From Planctomycetota bacterium (GTDB lineage Bacteria > Planctomycetota > B15-G4): a stretch of 64,000 bases of DNA. The DNA is taken from the NCBI GenBank assembly GCA_029259745.1, contig JAJDEO010000043.1, positions 1 through 64,000 of the forward strand. Reading direction: 5' to 3'. This document shows, piece after piece, positions 32,610-41,240 of this stretch. Below the pieces are notes generated by a model. That model had not been told where the DNA came from. It made no database searches and worked only from the letters and a program-made list of their open reading frames with translations. Each line of letters opens with the position of its first letter. The stretch's first letter is position 1. The translations under genes were made by a program, and so were the position numbers.

Positions 32610-33997
32610 GGCGGCGCCTCGACACGCCCCAGCATGTGACGAAGGGCTCCCTCGAGATCGGCGTCCTGCCAGACGAAGCCGGCTTCGAGGAGACGCGTCG
32701 GGCGCACGGCGAGGTCGTCGAGGACCAGCGGGCCGGCGCGTTCGCCGAGCCGGGCGCGCAGGGCACCCGCCGGCACGGGGAGGACTGCGGGGCGCCGCAC
32801 GACGCGCGCGAGCGTGCGGGCGACGTCGATTTGCGCGGTCGGCGCGGGCGCCACGACGTTGACGGGACCGTGCAGGTCGTCGTCGATCAAGGCGTGGTGG
32901 ATTGCGCCCAGCACGTCGTCGAGCGAAACCCAGCTCCAGCGCTGCGTGCCTGCGCCAAGACGTCCGCCGAACGCCCAGAGTGTCGGCGGGAGAAGGCGCG
33001 CGAGCGCCCCGCCGCGCGGCGAGAGCACGACGCCGAGACGCAGCGAAACCCGCCGAGAGCCGACTGCCTCGATCCGCGCCGCGGCCGCCTCCCAACGGGC
33101 GGCGACGCCGCCGAGGAACGTCGAGCTGTCGATCGGACTGCTTTCATCGCGAACAGCTCCGTCGTCCGTCCGTCGGTAGGCGCCGATGCCCGAGGCTGCG
33201 ATGAAGGCGCGCGGCGGCGCATCGAGTCCAGCGAGCACGTCGACGAGGCGCTCGGTGGCCGGACCGCGGCTCTCGTCGATGGCACGCCGCCGAGCCTCGC
33301 TCCAGCGCGGGGCCGAAATCGGCTCGCCGGCGAGGTGCACGAAACCGTCGAGCCCTTCGAGACGCGCAGGGTCGTCGACCCCGCGCGCGGGGTCCCAAGG
33401 CACCTCGTCATCCCCGCGCGCAGCACGCCGGACAAGGCGCACGACCGAGTGGCCGCCCGTCGTCAAGAACGCGCAGAGCGCCTCGCCGATCAGGCCCGAG
33501 CTGCCCGTCACTCCGATGCGGAGCCGCGTGGTGGTGTTCGCATGGCGCGCGAGGTCGCGTGTCAGCACGCGATGCCGGAACGCGAACATGCGCTCGAGCT
33601 TGGCGCGCACGATCGCGCCGCCGGCGAGACGCCCGAGCGCCCCACCGTGGAGCTCGTAGCGCACGTCGTCGTGCAGTTCGGTGTGAGCGTCATCGATGGC
33701 CGTGAAGCGGTGCGTGTGGTGCCACGTCTTGAAGGGCCCGCGCGCTTGGATGTCCTCGAAGGCATGCGGGCGATCCAAGGCGACGTGTTCGGCGTCCCAC
33801 GGAAGCCAGAAAGGGCCGAGCTTCAGGCGCACATGCACGCGCACTCCCGGTTCGAGCCCGGCGTCGCGTCGCACGACGCGCGCGTTCTCCCAGGGTGGCA
33901 TGAGTCGCTCGAGAGCGCCGGGCGCTTCGTGCCACGCGAACAGGTTGTCCTGCGCTGCCGCGAACGTCGCTCGACGTTCGTAGCGATCGGGTATCAC
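32606..33997 (-). CDS. SRPBCC domain fused to TIGR01777-family SDR epimerase
   Basis: A 463-residue two-domain protein. Residues 1-165 form an SRPBCC/cyclase-like ligand-binding domain (ATFAAAQDNLFAWHEAPGAL, GPFKTWHHTHRFTAIDDAHT, TELHDDVRYELHGG). From about residue 168 an extended short-chain dehydrogenase of the YfcH/TIGR01777 type follows, with nucleotide loop IGVTGSSGLIGEAL, FVHLAGEPISAPRWSE, FIAASGIGAYR and LRLGVVLSPRGGALARLLP. The substrate is unknown. The GTG at 33997 overlaps the TGA of the MerR gene and its TGA overlaps the next GTG, so all three are translationally coupled. SDR and SRPBCC genes also occur beside LitR/CarH-type photoreceptor regulators elsewhere. Confidence 0.85.
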   Translation of the reverse strand: MIPDRYERRATFAAAQDNLFAWHEAPGALERLMPPWENARVVRRDAGLEPGVRVHVRLKLGPFWLPWDAEHVALDRPHAFEDIQARGPFKTWHHTHRFTAIDDAHTELHDDVRYELHGGALGRLAGGAIVRAKLERMFAFRHRVLTRDLARHANTTTRLRIGVTGSSGLIGEALCAFLTTGGHSVVRLVRRAARGDDEVPWDPARGVDDPARLEGLDGFVHLAGEPISAPRWSEARRRAIDESRGPATERLVDVLAGLDAPPRAFIAASGIGAYRRTDDGAVRDESSPIDSSTFLGGVAARWEAAAARIEAVGSRRVSLRLGVVLSPRGGALARLLPPTLWAFGGRLGAGTQRWSWVSLDDVLGAIHHALIDDDLHGPVNVVAPAPTAQIDVARTLARVVRRPAVLPVPAGALRARLGERAGPLVLDDLAVRPTRLLEAGFVWQDADLEGALRHMLGRVEAPP

Positions 33998-34944
33998 GCT
34001 TGGCGCCCCGCGGCCTTCGCGGCCTTCTTCTCGACCCACGCGCGCAGGTCGCGCAGCGTCTGCACGACGACGAGACCGCGCGGCCCACGGCGACCGCGAC
34101 GCACGCCACTCCCGCCAGCAAGCAGTGGAACTCCGTCGGGCAGCCCGTTCATGAGATCGATCATGAGCGCGTCCGTTCCCACGCCGCTGTTGGCCGACGA
34201 GACGCTGAGCACGACGGCGACTGCGTCGAGTTCGGCGGCAGCGAGCGCAATCTCCTCGGGCGGGAGATCGGTGCCGATGTTGCGCGTCGCGACTCCTTGG
34301 ACAGCGCAGCACAGCTCGACGAGATCGAGTCCGAGGGAATGGCGTTCACCCGTCATCGTCGCGAGCAGGATCGGGCCCGACAGCGGGTCGTCGCGCTCGG
34401 TGTCAGCGACGGTCTGCCGCACGCTACGCAGGACGTTTTCGATGACGCGTGTCGCGAAGTGTTCGTGTCTGATGCCGAGCTCGCCGTCGACCCATGCGCG
34501 ACCGATCGACGTCAGCAGCGGCCCGACCTTGTTCTCGAGCACAGCCGCCGTGTCGCCCTGTCGCAGCTCATCGTTCAGGCTCTGCACGAGCTCGTCGGCG
34601 TCGAAGCGCAGGATCGCATCGAGCCAACCGCGCACCTCGTCGGGCGTGATCGCGTCATCGCCACCCTGCAGGAAGCGCTCGAGCTCCTGCTCGGTGCCGC
34701 GCAGGATCGTGCCGGGGCGCGCGCCGAGCGCGAGCGCCTCCCCCACGCGCCGCAGCCAGCGGACTTGGTCGCCGGTGTAGCGCCGGTGACCCGACGGAAG
34801 CCGCACGGGAACGGGCACGCCGTAGCGACGCTCCCAGATGCGGAGCGTGGCCGGAGCGATCCCGGTGAGCTCGGCGACACGACCGACCGAAAAGGCCGTG
34901 GCGTCGGACGAACAGGACATGGGGGTCGTGCTGGTCTCAGACAT
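33994..34944 (-). CDS. MerR-type regulator with cobalamin-binding domain (CarH/LitR-like)
   Basis: A 316-residue regulator. The MerR helix-turn-helix is residues 17-70 (FSVGRVAELTGIAPATLRIW, RRYGVPVPVR, GHRRYTGDQ). A four-helix cap (about 100-185) contains W151-x9-E161-H162, matching Trp131/Glu141/His142 of Thermus CarH, and a Rossmann-like B12 domain has ERHSLG with His202 as the likely lower cobalt ligand. It should therefore bind adenosylcobalamin and release DNA in light. The residue after Trp151 is Val, where CarH has His132. Three genes are coupled by GTGA overlaps. TTGATCAA (35007-35014) lies 63 nt upstream as a possible operator. Confidence 0.88.
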   Translation of the reverse strand: MSETSTTPMSCSSDATAFSVGRVAELTGIAPATLRIWERRYGVPVPVRLPSGHRRYTGDQVRWLRRVGEALALGARPGTILRGTEQELERFLQGGDDAITPDEVRGWLDAILRFDADELVQSLNDELRQGDTAAVLENKVGPLLTSIGRAWVDGELGIRHEHFATRVIENVLRSVRQTVADTERDDPLSGPILLATMTGERHSLGLDLVELCCAVQGVATRNIGTDLPPEEIALAAAELDAVAVVLSVSSANSGVGTDALMIDLMNGLPDGVPLLAGGSGVRRGRRGPRGLVVVQTLRDLRAWVEKKAAKAAGRQA

Positions 34945-35010
34945 GCGACGTCCATCCTTGGAGGAAGGTCCAGGGATAACGCGAACACTGCCCTTGTCCA
35001 GACTATTTGA

Positions 35011-35505
35011 TCAACAGTCGCGGAACCACGTGGCGGCCGCCGCATCGTCGGGGCGAGCCACCCAGGCGATCGACAGGCGCAAACCGAGCCGCGACGCCAG
35101 CACGCCGGCGAGGCACGAGGAGGCCGCGATCGTCACCTCGGCGCGCAGGTCGCGGCCCTCGGCAACGAGCACGGCGAGTGTGTCGTCGACCGGCAAGCCG
35201 TTGCCGATCAGCGTGGCCCCGCTGGCGTCGACGACGGAGGCGCGCAGAACGACCTGACCGATCAGCGGACCGAAGGGGTCGAGGCGCGCACGGGCTCGGA
35301 TGCGATAGCCGCCGGCGCTGAGGTGCTCGATCGTCGGCCGCTCGCACACGAGGTCCCGCCCCGCCACGATCGGGATCGCGCAGCACGCCGAAGCGGCCAC
35401 GTCGCAACGGAGGTCGTCGATGCGCGGGCCCGACAGGGAAAGGCATCCCCGGCGTCCCGAAGGAACGAGGCGGCGGCGGCGCGGTGGAACGAGGCGTGGG
35501 TTCAA
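35011..35505 (-). CDS. Hypothetical protein
   Basis: A 164-residue frame on the minus strand, TTG at 35505 to TGA at 35011. The N-terminus is Arg/Pro-rich (NPRLVPPRRRRLVPSGRRG). The rest alternates hydrophobic strands and turns (RIRARARLDPFGPLIGQVVL, RASVVDASGATLIGNGLPVD) as in a small beta-barrel, with five Cys. A PilZ-like fold is conceivable but I cannot show it. Its weak start and lack of ribosome binding site leave doubt. It ends in the TTGATCAA site upstream of the MerR gene and is divergent from the transferase gene at 35643. Confidence 0.5.
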   Translation of the reverse strand: MNPRLVPPRRRRLVPSGRRGCLSLSGPRIDDLRCDVAASACCAIPIVAGRDLVCERPTIEHLSAGGYRIRARARLDPFGPLIGQVVLRASVVDASGATLIGNGLPVDDTLAVLVAEGRDLRAEVTIAASSCLAGVLASRLGLRLSIAWVARPDDAAAATWFRDC

Positions 35506-35642
35506 GCGTGAGTCTCAACAGGGGGACTGCTCCGAATCGACGCGAGGACGGGACAACTGAAACGAGCGTTCCGACCATGGCCCTCTTGAGACGGCGCGGC
35601 CGAGCCTCGACGATGGCGCCTCTCACATTGGAGCTCACCCGC

Positions 35643-37412
35643 ATGACGAATAGCCCGGTCCGGTACCTCGCCCTCGGCTGGTTGATCGTCCTCACGGGCT
35701 GCGTCACGTCGCGCCCGGTTCAGGTCGCGCCGGCCGTCTGGGCAGCGCCGACCGACGGTGCCGTCGCGTGCGTCGATCGCCACGCCGCCGAAGTGGGTGC
35801 ACAGGTTCTCGCCGACGGCGGCAATGCCGTGGACGCAGCGATCGCCAGCGCGCTGGCGCTCGCCGTAACGTTCCCGCCGGCGGGCAACATCGGCGGCGGC
35901 TGCGTCCTCGTTGCGCGCTTCGCCGACGGCGCGGCCACATCGATCGACGCGCGCGAGACGGCCCCGCTCGCGGCCTCACCTTCGATGTTCCTCGACGAGC
36001 ACGGTCTCTACGACCCCGACAGTGCGCTCCACCCGTGGCTCTGCACGGGCACACCGGGAACGCTGCGCGGACTCGAGTACGCGCACCGTCACTACGGCTC
36101 TCTGCCGTGGCGCCGGCTCGTCGAACCGGCCGCGCGCCTCGCCGAGGAAGGCTTCGTCGTCAGCGCAAACCTCGCCGCATGGCTCGCCGCGTGCGAGCGC
36201 GAGTTGGCCGCCATTCCGACGAGTGCCGCGATCTTCCTCGACGACGCGGGGCACGCCTTGCGACCCGGAGCGCTGCTCGTCCAGGAAGACCTCGCTCGGA
36301 CGCTGAAACAGATCGCGACGTTCGGCGCCGATGTCTTCTATGAAGGCCCCCTCGGCGACGAGTTCGTGTCGGCGATCCAACAAGGCGGTGGACTCATGAG
36401 CCGTGAGGACCTCGCGCTCTACGAAGCCGTCGAGCGCGAACCCATCCGTTTCGCCTTCGCCGGTCATGACGTCATCTCGATGCCGCCGCCGTCTTCGGGT
36501 GGCGTGGCGTTGGCCCAGATGACGGGGATGCTCGAGATGTTCGGTGCCACGCGCACGCCGCTCGACGACGTCGACTCGCTGCACATGCGCGCCGAGGCCG
36601 CGCGCCGAGCGTTCGCCGACCGCGCGCGCTGGCTTGCAGATCCCGACCACGTGTCCGTGCCCGTCGACGACCTGCTCGCGCCCGAGCACCTCATGGACCT
36701 CGCGCTCAGCGCCCAGCCCGACAGCGCGTCGCAGAGCGCGTCGTTCGGTCCGCCGATCGAGCTCCCCGAAGGCAACGACACGACGCACCTCTCGGTCGTC
36801 GACGGACAGGGCAACGCCGTGTCGATCACGATCACGCTCGAGGCGATGATGGGCAGCAAGGCCGTCGCCGGATCGACGGGCATCCTGCTCAACAACGAGC
36901 TGCGCGACTTCAACCGCATTCCCGGCACGACGACGACCACCGGACACATCGGCACGTTTCCCAACATCGCCGGCCCGCGCAAGCGACCGCTCACGTCGAT
37001 GACACCGACCATCGTGGCCGAGCCTGCGCACGACGACGGCACGGCCGGACGCGTCGTGCTCGTCACCGGCAGCCCCGGCGGACGCACGATCATCAACACG
37101 GTGTTCCAGATGGTGCTGCGCGTCGTCGCCCAGGACATGCCGCTCGACGCCGCAGTGGCCGGCGCGCGCATGCACCACAGCTGGTGGCCGGACGAAGTCT
37201 CCCTCGAAGCCAACCGGTTCGACGCCGCCACGATCGCGGCCCTGCGCCAGCGCGGGCACCGCGTCGTGGAGCTCGATGTGGCCGCGAACCCCCTGCGCGG
37301 CACCCTCGGCGCGGCCCATTCCATCGCCTTCGACGCCGCCACGGGCCAGCTCCACGCCGTCGGTGACGCCCGCCGCGACGGCTGGGCCGCCGCACCCACC
37401 ACCGGGCCCTGA
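35643..37412 (+). CDS. ggt: Gamma-glutamyltransferase, lipoprotein form
   Basis: A 589-residue gamma-glutamyltranspeptidase, which cleaves or transfers gamma-glutamyl groups of glutathione-type substrates. The signal LALGWLIVLTGCVTS has a lipobox, so it should be membrane-anchored outside the cytoplasm. Family motifs: GGNAVDAAIASALALAVTFP, GNIGGGCVLVARF, ARETAPLAAS, PPPSSGGVALAQM, the self-processing site GNDTTHLSVVDGQGNAVS (Thr380 as predicted new N-terminus and nucleophile) and GSPGGRTIIN. GGAG lies 9 nt before the ATG at 35643; longer in-frame starts lack a lipoprotein signal. It is followed 68 nt later by a cyclophilin lipoprotein gene on the same strand. Confidence 0.93.
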   Translation: MTNSPVRYLALGWLIVLTGCVTSRPVQVAPAVWAAPTDGAVACVDRHAAEVGAQVLADGGNAVDAAIASALALAVTFPPAGNIGGGCVLVARFADGAATSIDARETAPLAASPSMFLDEHGLYDPDSALHPWLCTGTPGTLRGLEYAHRHYGSLPWRRLVEPAARLAEEGFVVSANLAAWLAACERELAAIPTSAAIFLDDAGHALRPGALLVQEDLARTLKQIATFGADVFYEGPLGDEFVSAIQQGGGLMSREDLALYEAVEREPIRFAFAGHDVISMPPPSSGGVALAQMTGMLEMFGATRTPLDDVDSLHMRAEAARRAFADRARWLADPDHVSVPVDDLLAPEHLMDLALSAQPDSASQSASFGPPIELPEGNDTTHLSVVDGQGNAVSITITLEAMMGSKAVAGSTGILLNNELRDFNRIPGTTTTTGHIGTFPNIAGPRKRPLTSMTPTIVAEPAHDDGTAGRVVLVTGSPGGRTIINTVFQMVLRVVAQDMPLDAAVAGARMHHSWWPDEVSLEANRFDAATIAALRQRGHRVVELDVAANPLRGTLGAAHSIAFDAATGQLHAVGDARRDGWAAAPTTGP

Positions 37413-37480
37413 AGCTGGTGAAGCGCCACGGCCCTGCGTATCGTCTGAGTCCTGTCATCCCCTACCGCGAGGCCCCTCCG

Positions 37481-38236
37481 ATGCTCAGCCGTCTGTCCTT
37501 CGCCGCACTCACCCTGGCCGTGCTCCTCCCGAGCTGCAACAACTCCGGAGAGACGAACGTCAGCACCCCCGCGACCGTCGACGAACAGCCGGCAACCGAG
37601 ACGGCGAGCGCCGATGCGGGAAGCGACGTCACTGCCGACGACGCCGCCATCGCTGCGCTCGACGCCTTCCTCGCCGAGAAGAACTACGACACGACGCTGC
37701 CTGGCTGGCGCGGCCGCATGTTCCGTCCGCCGTGGCAGACCTTCGACGCCGCGAACGACTACTACTGGAACCTGCTGACGAACAAGGGCTTGATCAAGAT
37801 CCGCCTCATGACGGACGTCGCACCGAAGCACGCCACGAGCACGATCTACCTCACGCGCGCAGGCTTCTACGACGGCGTCATCTTCCACCGCGTCATCACG
37901 GACTTCATGGCCCAGGGCGGCGACCCGACGGGCACCGGACGCGGCGGCCCCGGCTACAAGTACGACGGCGAGTTCTCACCTGACGTGCGCCACGACCGGC
38001 CCGGCCTGCTGAGCATGGCCAACAGCGGCCCGGGTACGGACGGCAGCCAGTTCTTCCTCACGTTCGTGCCGTACCCGAGCCTGAACGGCAAGCACACGAT
38101 CTTCGGTGAAGTCGTCGAAGGCATGGACGTCGTCACGAAGCTCGAAGAGGCTGGCTCGCGCCAAGGAACGCCGAGCGAAGCACTCGTCATCGAGCGCGCG
38201 ACGATCTCCGTGGAAGCGTCGTCCGGCGCCGACTGA
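37481..38236 (+). CDS. Cyclophilin-type peptidyl-prolyl isomerase, lipoprotein
   Basis: A 251-residue extracytoplasmic PPIase that speeds cis-trans proline isomerisation. The lipoprotein signal (FAALTLAVLLPSC) is followed by an acidic linker to about residue 85. The cyclophilin domain then shows GLIKIRLMTDVAPKHATSTI, FYDGVIFHRVITDFMAQGGD, GRGGPGYKYDGEF, GLLSMANSGPGTDGSQFFLT and HTIFGEVVEGMDVV. The active-site Phe-His-Arg, the Gln of QGGD and GSQFFLT are all present. The ATG at 37481 is chosen for the lipoprotein signal; GTG at 37418 is an alternative. A weak promoter-like TATCGT is at 37439-37444. Confidence 0.92.
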   Translation: MLSRLSFAALTLAVLLPSCNNSGETNVSTPATVDEQPATETASADAGSDVTADDAAIAALDAFLAEKNYDTTLPGWRGRMFRPPWQTFDAANDYYWNLLTNKGLIKIRLMTDVAPKHATSTIYLTRAGFYDGVIFHRVITDFMAQGGDPTGTGRGGPGYKYDGEFSPDVRHDRPGLLSMANSGPGTDGSQFFLTFVPYPSLNGKHTIFGEVVEGMDVVTKLEEAGSRQGTPSEALVIERATISVEASSGAD

Positions 38237-38245
38237 CGCCGCGCG

Positions 38246-39466
38246 CTACTCGGCGAAGACTTGCACCTTCTCGCCGACGCGATCGAGCATCGTGCGCAGC
38301 GTGTCGTAGTCGGGGTGTCGCAGACGCACCCACGCGTTCGCCATGAACCCAGCTTCCACGGGCTGCGTCGGTGTTCCCGGCGCCGGGAAGTGGCTGTCGA
38401 TGATGTGCTCGCCCCACTCGGCGTGCAGCTCCTCGGCACCCTGGTAGCCGACGATGCGTCCGTCGCGATTCGGGCGCAGTGCGATCATGCCCGAGCTGAA
38501 GCGGCGCGACGGTCGGTTGCCACGCCGCCCGTTCACGATGGCGTGGCCCCACTCGGTGTAGAGGTCGAGGTCGTTCGCCGCGCAGTAGAGGTCCCACGCA
38601 CCGACGCCCGGCGGGCGGCAGCCGATCTCCGAGAACTTCAGTCCCTTCGGCCCCTGGAAGACCTCCATGTGCGTGGCGGAGGTGCCGATCCCGAGCACCT
38701 CGATCACGCGCTGGCCGAGTTGGCGGACCTCTTCGTAGCCCTCTGATTCGAGGCGGTTCGTCGTGATGATCTGCGGCGAGATCCAGCGTGCGCGCATGCC
38801 TTCGAGCACATTCGGGTAGTAGTGACACGCGAACTCGTGCGCGACCTTCCCGTCGATCGTGATCGTGTCGTAGAAGCCCTCGTGCCCTTCAATGAACTCC
38901 TCGACGGCCACCGCCACTCCGTGCTGCACCGAGGAGTCGGCGAGCGCGGCATCGAGCTCGGCGTCGTTGCTGCACTTCGAGGTGCCCGAGGCACCGGCGC
39001 CGTCGACGGGCTTGATGATGACGGGGTAGCCGACCTCGCGGACGAAGTCGCGCACGTCTTGCTCTGAGCTGGCGCGCGTGGACATCGCGCACGGGATGTC
39101 GGCCGCGCGCAGGGCCTCCTTCATCGCCGGCTTGTCGCGGCACAGGTAGGCCGTCTTCGGCGTGGTGCCGGGAATGCCGCAGGCCTGCCGCACGTTCGCG
39201 ATCGTCTGGATGTGCGCTTCGACGGAGCCCTCGAGACGATCGACCCAGCCCTTGGACTGGATGCGCCGCACGGCCTCGAGCAACGACGGCTCGTGTACGA
39301 CCGAACGCACTTGCTCGTAGCCACCGAGCCAACCCTTCAGCTCATCGTCGAGGTACTCGACGGGCCGCTCGCCGATCGCCGTCACAAAGGCGCCGGCGTT
39401 GACGAGACCGCGCACGAACTCGCGCTGGTTGAAGGGAAACGCAGGTTCGACAAAGATCACGTGCAT
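38246..39466 (-). CDS. ATP-grasp ligase-like protein A
   Basis: A 406-residue ATP-grasp protein, expected to activate a carboxylate as acyl phosphate and join it to an amine or thiol. Seen: an N-terminal Rossmann-like part (HVIFVEPAFPFNQREFVRGL), the ATP-binding stretch PVIIKPVDGAGASGTSKC, VEEFIEGHEGFYDTITIDG, and the metal site HMEVFQGPKGLKFSEIGCRPPG. It is a paralogue of the proteins at 41241 and 42484, with near-equal length and the same order of motifs. It shares a strand with glgA, 37 nt apart, and lies at one end of the ATP-grasp/esterase cluster. The stop is TAG. Confidence 0.88.
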   Translation of the reverse strand: MHVIFVEPAFPFNQREFVRGLVNAGAFVTAIGERPVEYLDDELKGWLGGYEQVRSVVHEPSLLEAVRRIQSKGWVDRLEGSVEAHIQTIANVRQACGIPGTTPKTAYLCRDKPAMKEALRAADIPCAMSTRASSEQDVRDFVREVGYPVIIKPVDGAGASGTSKCSNDAELDAALADSSVQHGVAVAVEEFIEGHEGFYDTITIDGKVAHEFACHYYPNVLEGMRARWISPQIITTNRLESEGYEEVRQLGQRVIEVLGIGTSATHMEVFQGPKGLKFSEIGCRPPGVGAWDLYCAANDLDLYTEWGHAIVNGRRGNRPSRRFSSGMIALRPNRDGRIVGYQGAEELHAEWGEHIIDSHFPAPGTPTQPVEAGFMANAWVRLRHPDYDTLRTMLDRVGEKVQVFAE

Positions 39467-39503
39467 CGGAGCATTCCAGCGAACATTCGGGGGATCGAGT
39501 GCG

Positions 39504-40997
39504 TCAGAGCGCCGCGCTCTCGTCGGACATGATGCGATGATACAGAGCTTCGTAGAGGCCCGCCTGACGGGTCCACGAGAAGTCGCGCGCCATGCCGTTC
39601 GAACGCATGCGCGACCAATGCTCGGGCTGGGCGTAGAGTTCGAGCGCGCGCTCGAGCGCCCAGCGCATGGCCGTCGTGTCGAGGTGCTCGAAGACGACGC
39701 CCGTGCCCTCGCCCGTCGTCGGATCGTACTGCTGGACGGTGTCGGCGAGGCCGCCCGTCCGGCGCACGATCGGCACGGTGCCGTAGCGCTGGCTGTACAT
39801 TTGGTTCAGGCCGCAGGGCTCGTAGCGCGAGGGCATGACGAAGGCGTCCGCGCCGGCCTCGATGAGATGCGCGAGCGCTTCGCTGTAGCCGCGCCAGAAG
39901 CAGACCTTGCCGGGGAAGGCCGCCTCGAGCTCTGCGAAGCCGGTTTCGTAGCGCGGCTCGCCGCTGCCGAGGACGACGAGACGCGCGTCATGGTGGCGGA
40001 GCATCTCGGCGAAAGGCGCGAAGACGACCTCGAAACCCTTCTGGTACGCGAGCCGCGAGACGATGCCGAACGTCGGTGCGTCGGCGTCGACGACGAGCCC
40101 GAGTCGGTCTTGTAGCGTGAGCTTGCACTGCGTCTTGCCGGACATGTCGTCGGCGTCGAAGTGCGCGGGGATGTGGGGATCGCTGCCCGGGTCCCAGATG
40201 TCCTCCTCGATCCCGTTCACGATGCCGAGCACGTCGTGACGCCGCGCGCGCAGCAGATCGTCGAGGCCGACACCCTGATCGGGGCCTTGAATCTCGCGCG
40301 CGTAGGTTTCGCTGACTGTCGTGATCGCATCGGCGTAGAGGATGCCGGTCTTCAGGAAGCTGAAGCGGCCCGCCGTGAGATCGTCCTGATGCAGCAGGTG
40401 ACGCGCGTCCTCGAGCCCCAGGTCCTTGACGACCTCGGCGCCGAAGACGCCCTGGTAGCCGAGATTGTGGATCGTGAGCACCGAGCGGGTGCGCGCGAAG
40501 ACATCGTCCCACGACTGCATGAGCTTGAGCATCAGCGGCCCCAGCGCCACGTGCCAGTCGTTGAAGTGCATGATGTCGGGCGGCCAGCGCTCGGCCTGGC
40601 AGATGGCAAAGGCGGTGCGAGTGAGCAGCGCGAAGCGGCGGTGCTCGTCAGCGTCGTTCGTGTAGATGCCGTCGCGCTCGTAGAGCGCCGGGCAGTCGAC
40701 GCAGAGCACGTCCTTGCCACTCGGCAGCACCGTGCGCCAGATCGACACGCGGTAAACGTGCTCGCCGAGCTCGACTCGCAGCGCCTGCATGTGCCGCACC
40801 GGCTCGAACTCGAGGTCGGCCTCGCGCATGCGCTTGTAAAGCGGCATCACGAGCACGACATCGTGACCGAGGCGCGCCAGCGACGTCGCCAGGGCGGAGG
40901 CCACGTCGGCCAAGCCCCCCGTTTTCGCCAACGGCGCGACCTCCGCCGACACCACACAGATCCTCAATGCCGTCCCGCTCACCAGCTCACTCCGCAT
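39504..40997 (-). CDS. glgA: Glycogen synthase (ADP-glucose type, GT5)
   Basis: A 497-residue GT5 glycosyltransferase that extends alpha-1,4-glucan from ADP-glucose. Motifs: ICVVSAEVAPLAKTGGLADV (KTGGL for ADP-glucose), PDIMHFNDWHVALGPL, SVLTIHNLGYQG, ILYADAITTVSETYARE, IVNGIEEDIWDPGSD, FGIVSRLAYQKG and SRYEPCGLNQMYSQRYGTVPIVRRTGGLADTV. All are present and the length is normal (about 480-500). The ATG at 40997 gives the family N-terminus; the frame is open much further upstream but without conservation. It is divergent from ATP-grasp gene B and 37 nt before gene A. No glgB or glgC is nearby, which hints at a special role in this cluster. Confidence 0.93.
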   Translation of the reverse strand: MRSELVSGTALRICVVSAEVAPLAKTGGLADVASALATSLARLGHDVVLVMPLYKRMREADLEFEPVRHMQALRVELGEHVYRVSIWRTVLPSGKDVLCVDCPALYERDGIYTNDADEHRRFALLTRTAFAICQAERWPPDIMHFNDWHVALGPLMLKLMQSWDDVFARTRSVLTIHNLGYQGVFGAEVVKDLGLEDARHLLHQDDLTAGRFSFLKTGILYADAITTVSETYAREIQGPDQGVGLDDLLRARRHDVLGIVNGIEEDIWDPGSDPHIPAHFDADDMSGKTQCKLTLQDRLGLVVDADAPTFGIVSRLAYQKGFEVVFAPFAEMLRHHDARLVVLGSGEPRYETGFAELEAAFPGKVCFWRGYSEALAHLIEAGADAFVMPSRYEPCGLNQMYSQRYGTVPIVRRTGGLADTVQQYDPTTGEGTGVVFEHLDTTAMRWALERALELYAQPEHWSRMRSNGMARDFSWTRQAGLYEALYHRIMSDESAAL

Positions 40998-41163
40998 CGC
41001 CAACGCTCGCCCGATCGCGTGCCCCCCGGCACGTCGCGCCAACGGTAACCCCCAAGCCGCGCGAGCATCTACTGCCCACTCGACACCATCGTGGCTCGGC
41101 TCACGAAAGGCTCCCTCACCTCCGACTCGCCGACGGTGGGCGGCAGTCCTGTCGCCCCCGTCC

Positions 41164-41193
41164 GTGACGGAGACCATCGTCGCGATGTATCCT
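41164..41193 (+). promoter_or_regulatory. Candidate promoter of ATP-grasp gene B
   Basis: GTGACG (41164-41169), an 18-nt spacer and TATCCT (41188-41193), 48 nt before the ATG at 41241. The -10 matches TATAAT at four positions. Confidence 0.4.
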
Positions 41194-41240
41194 GCCCACC
41201 CGGTCGACCGACCGCTCTCCCCCGGGCCGTAAGGAGCAGC

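Noticed and set aside
32636..34780. Open frame of 714 residues on the plus strand over the MerR/SDR genes
   Set aside because: Antisense to two clearly recognised genes; composition is Arg/His/Ala-rich and without domains.
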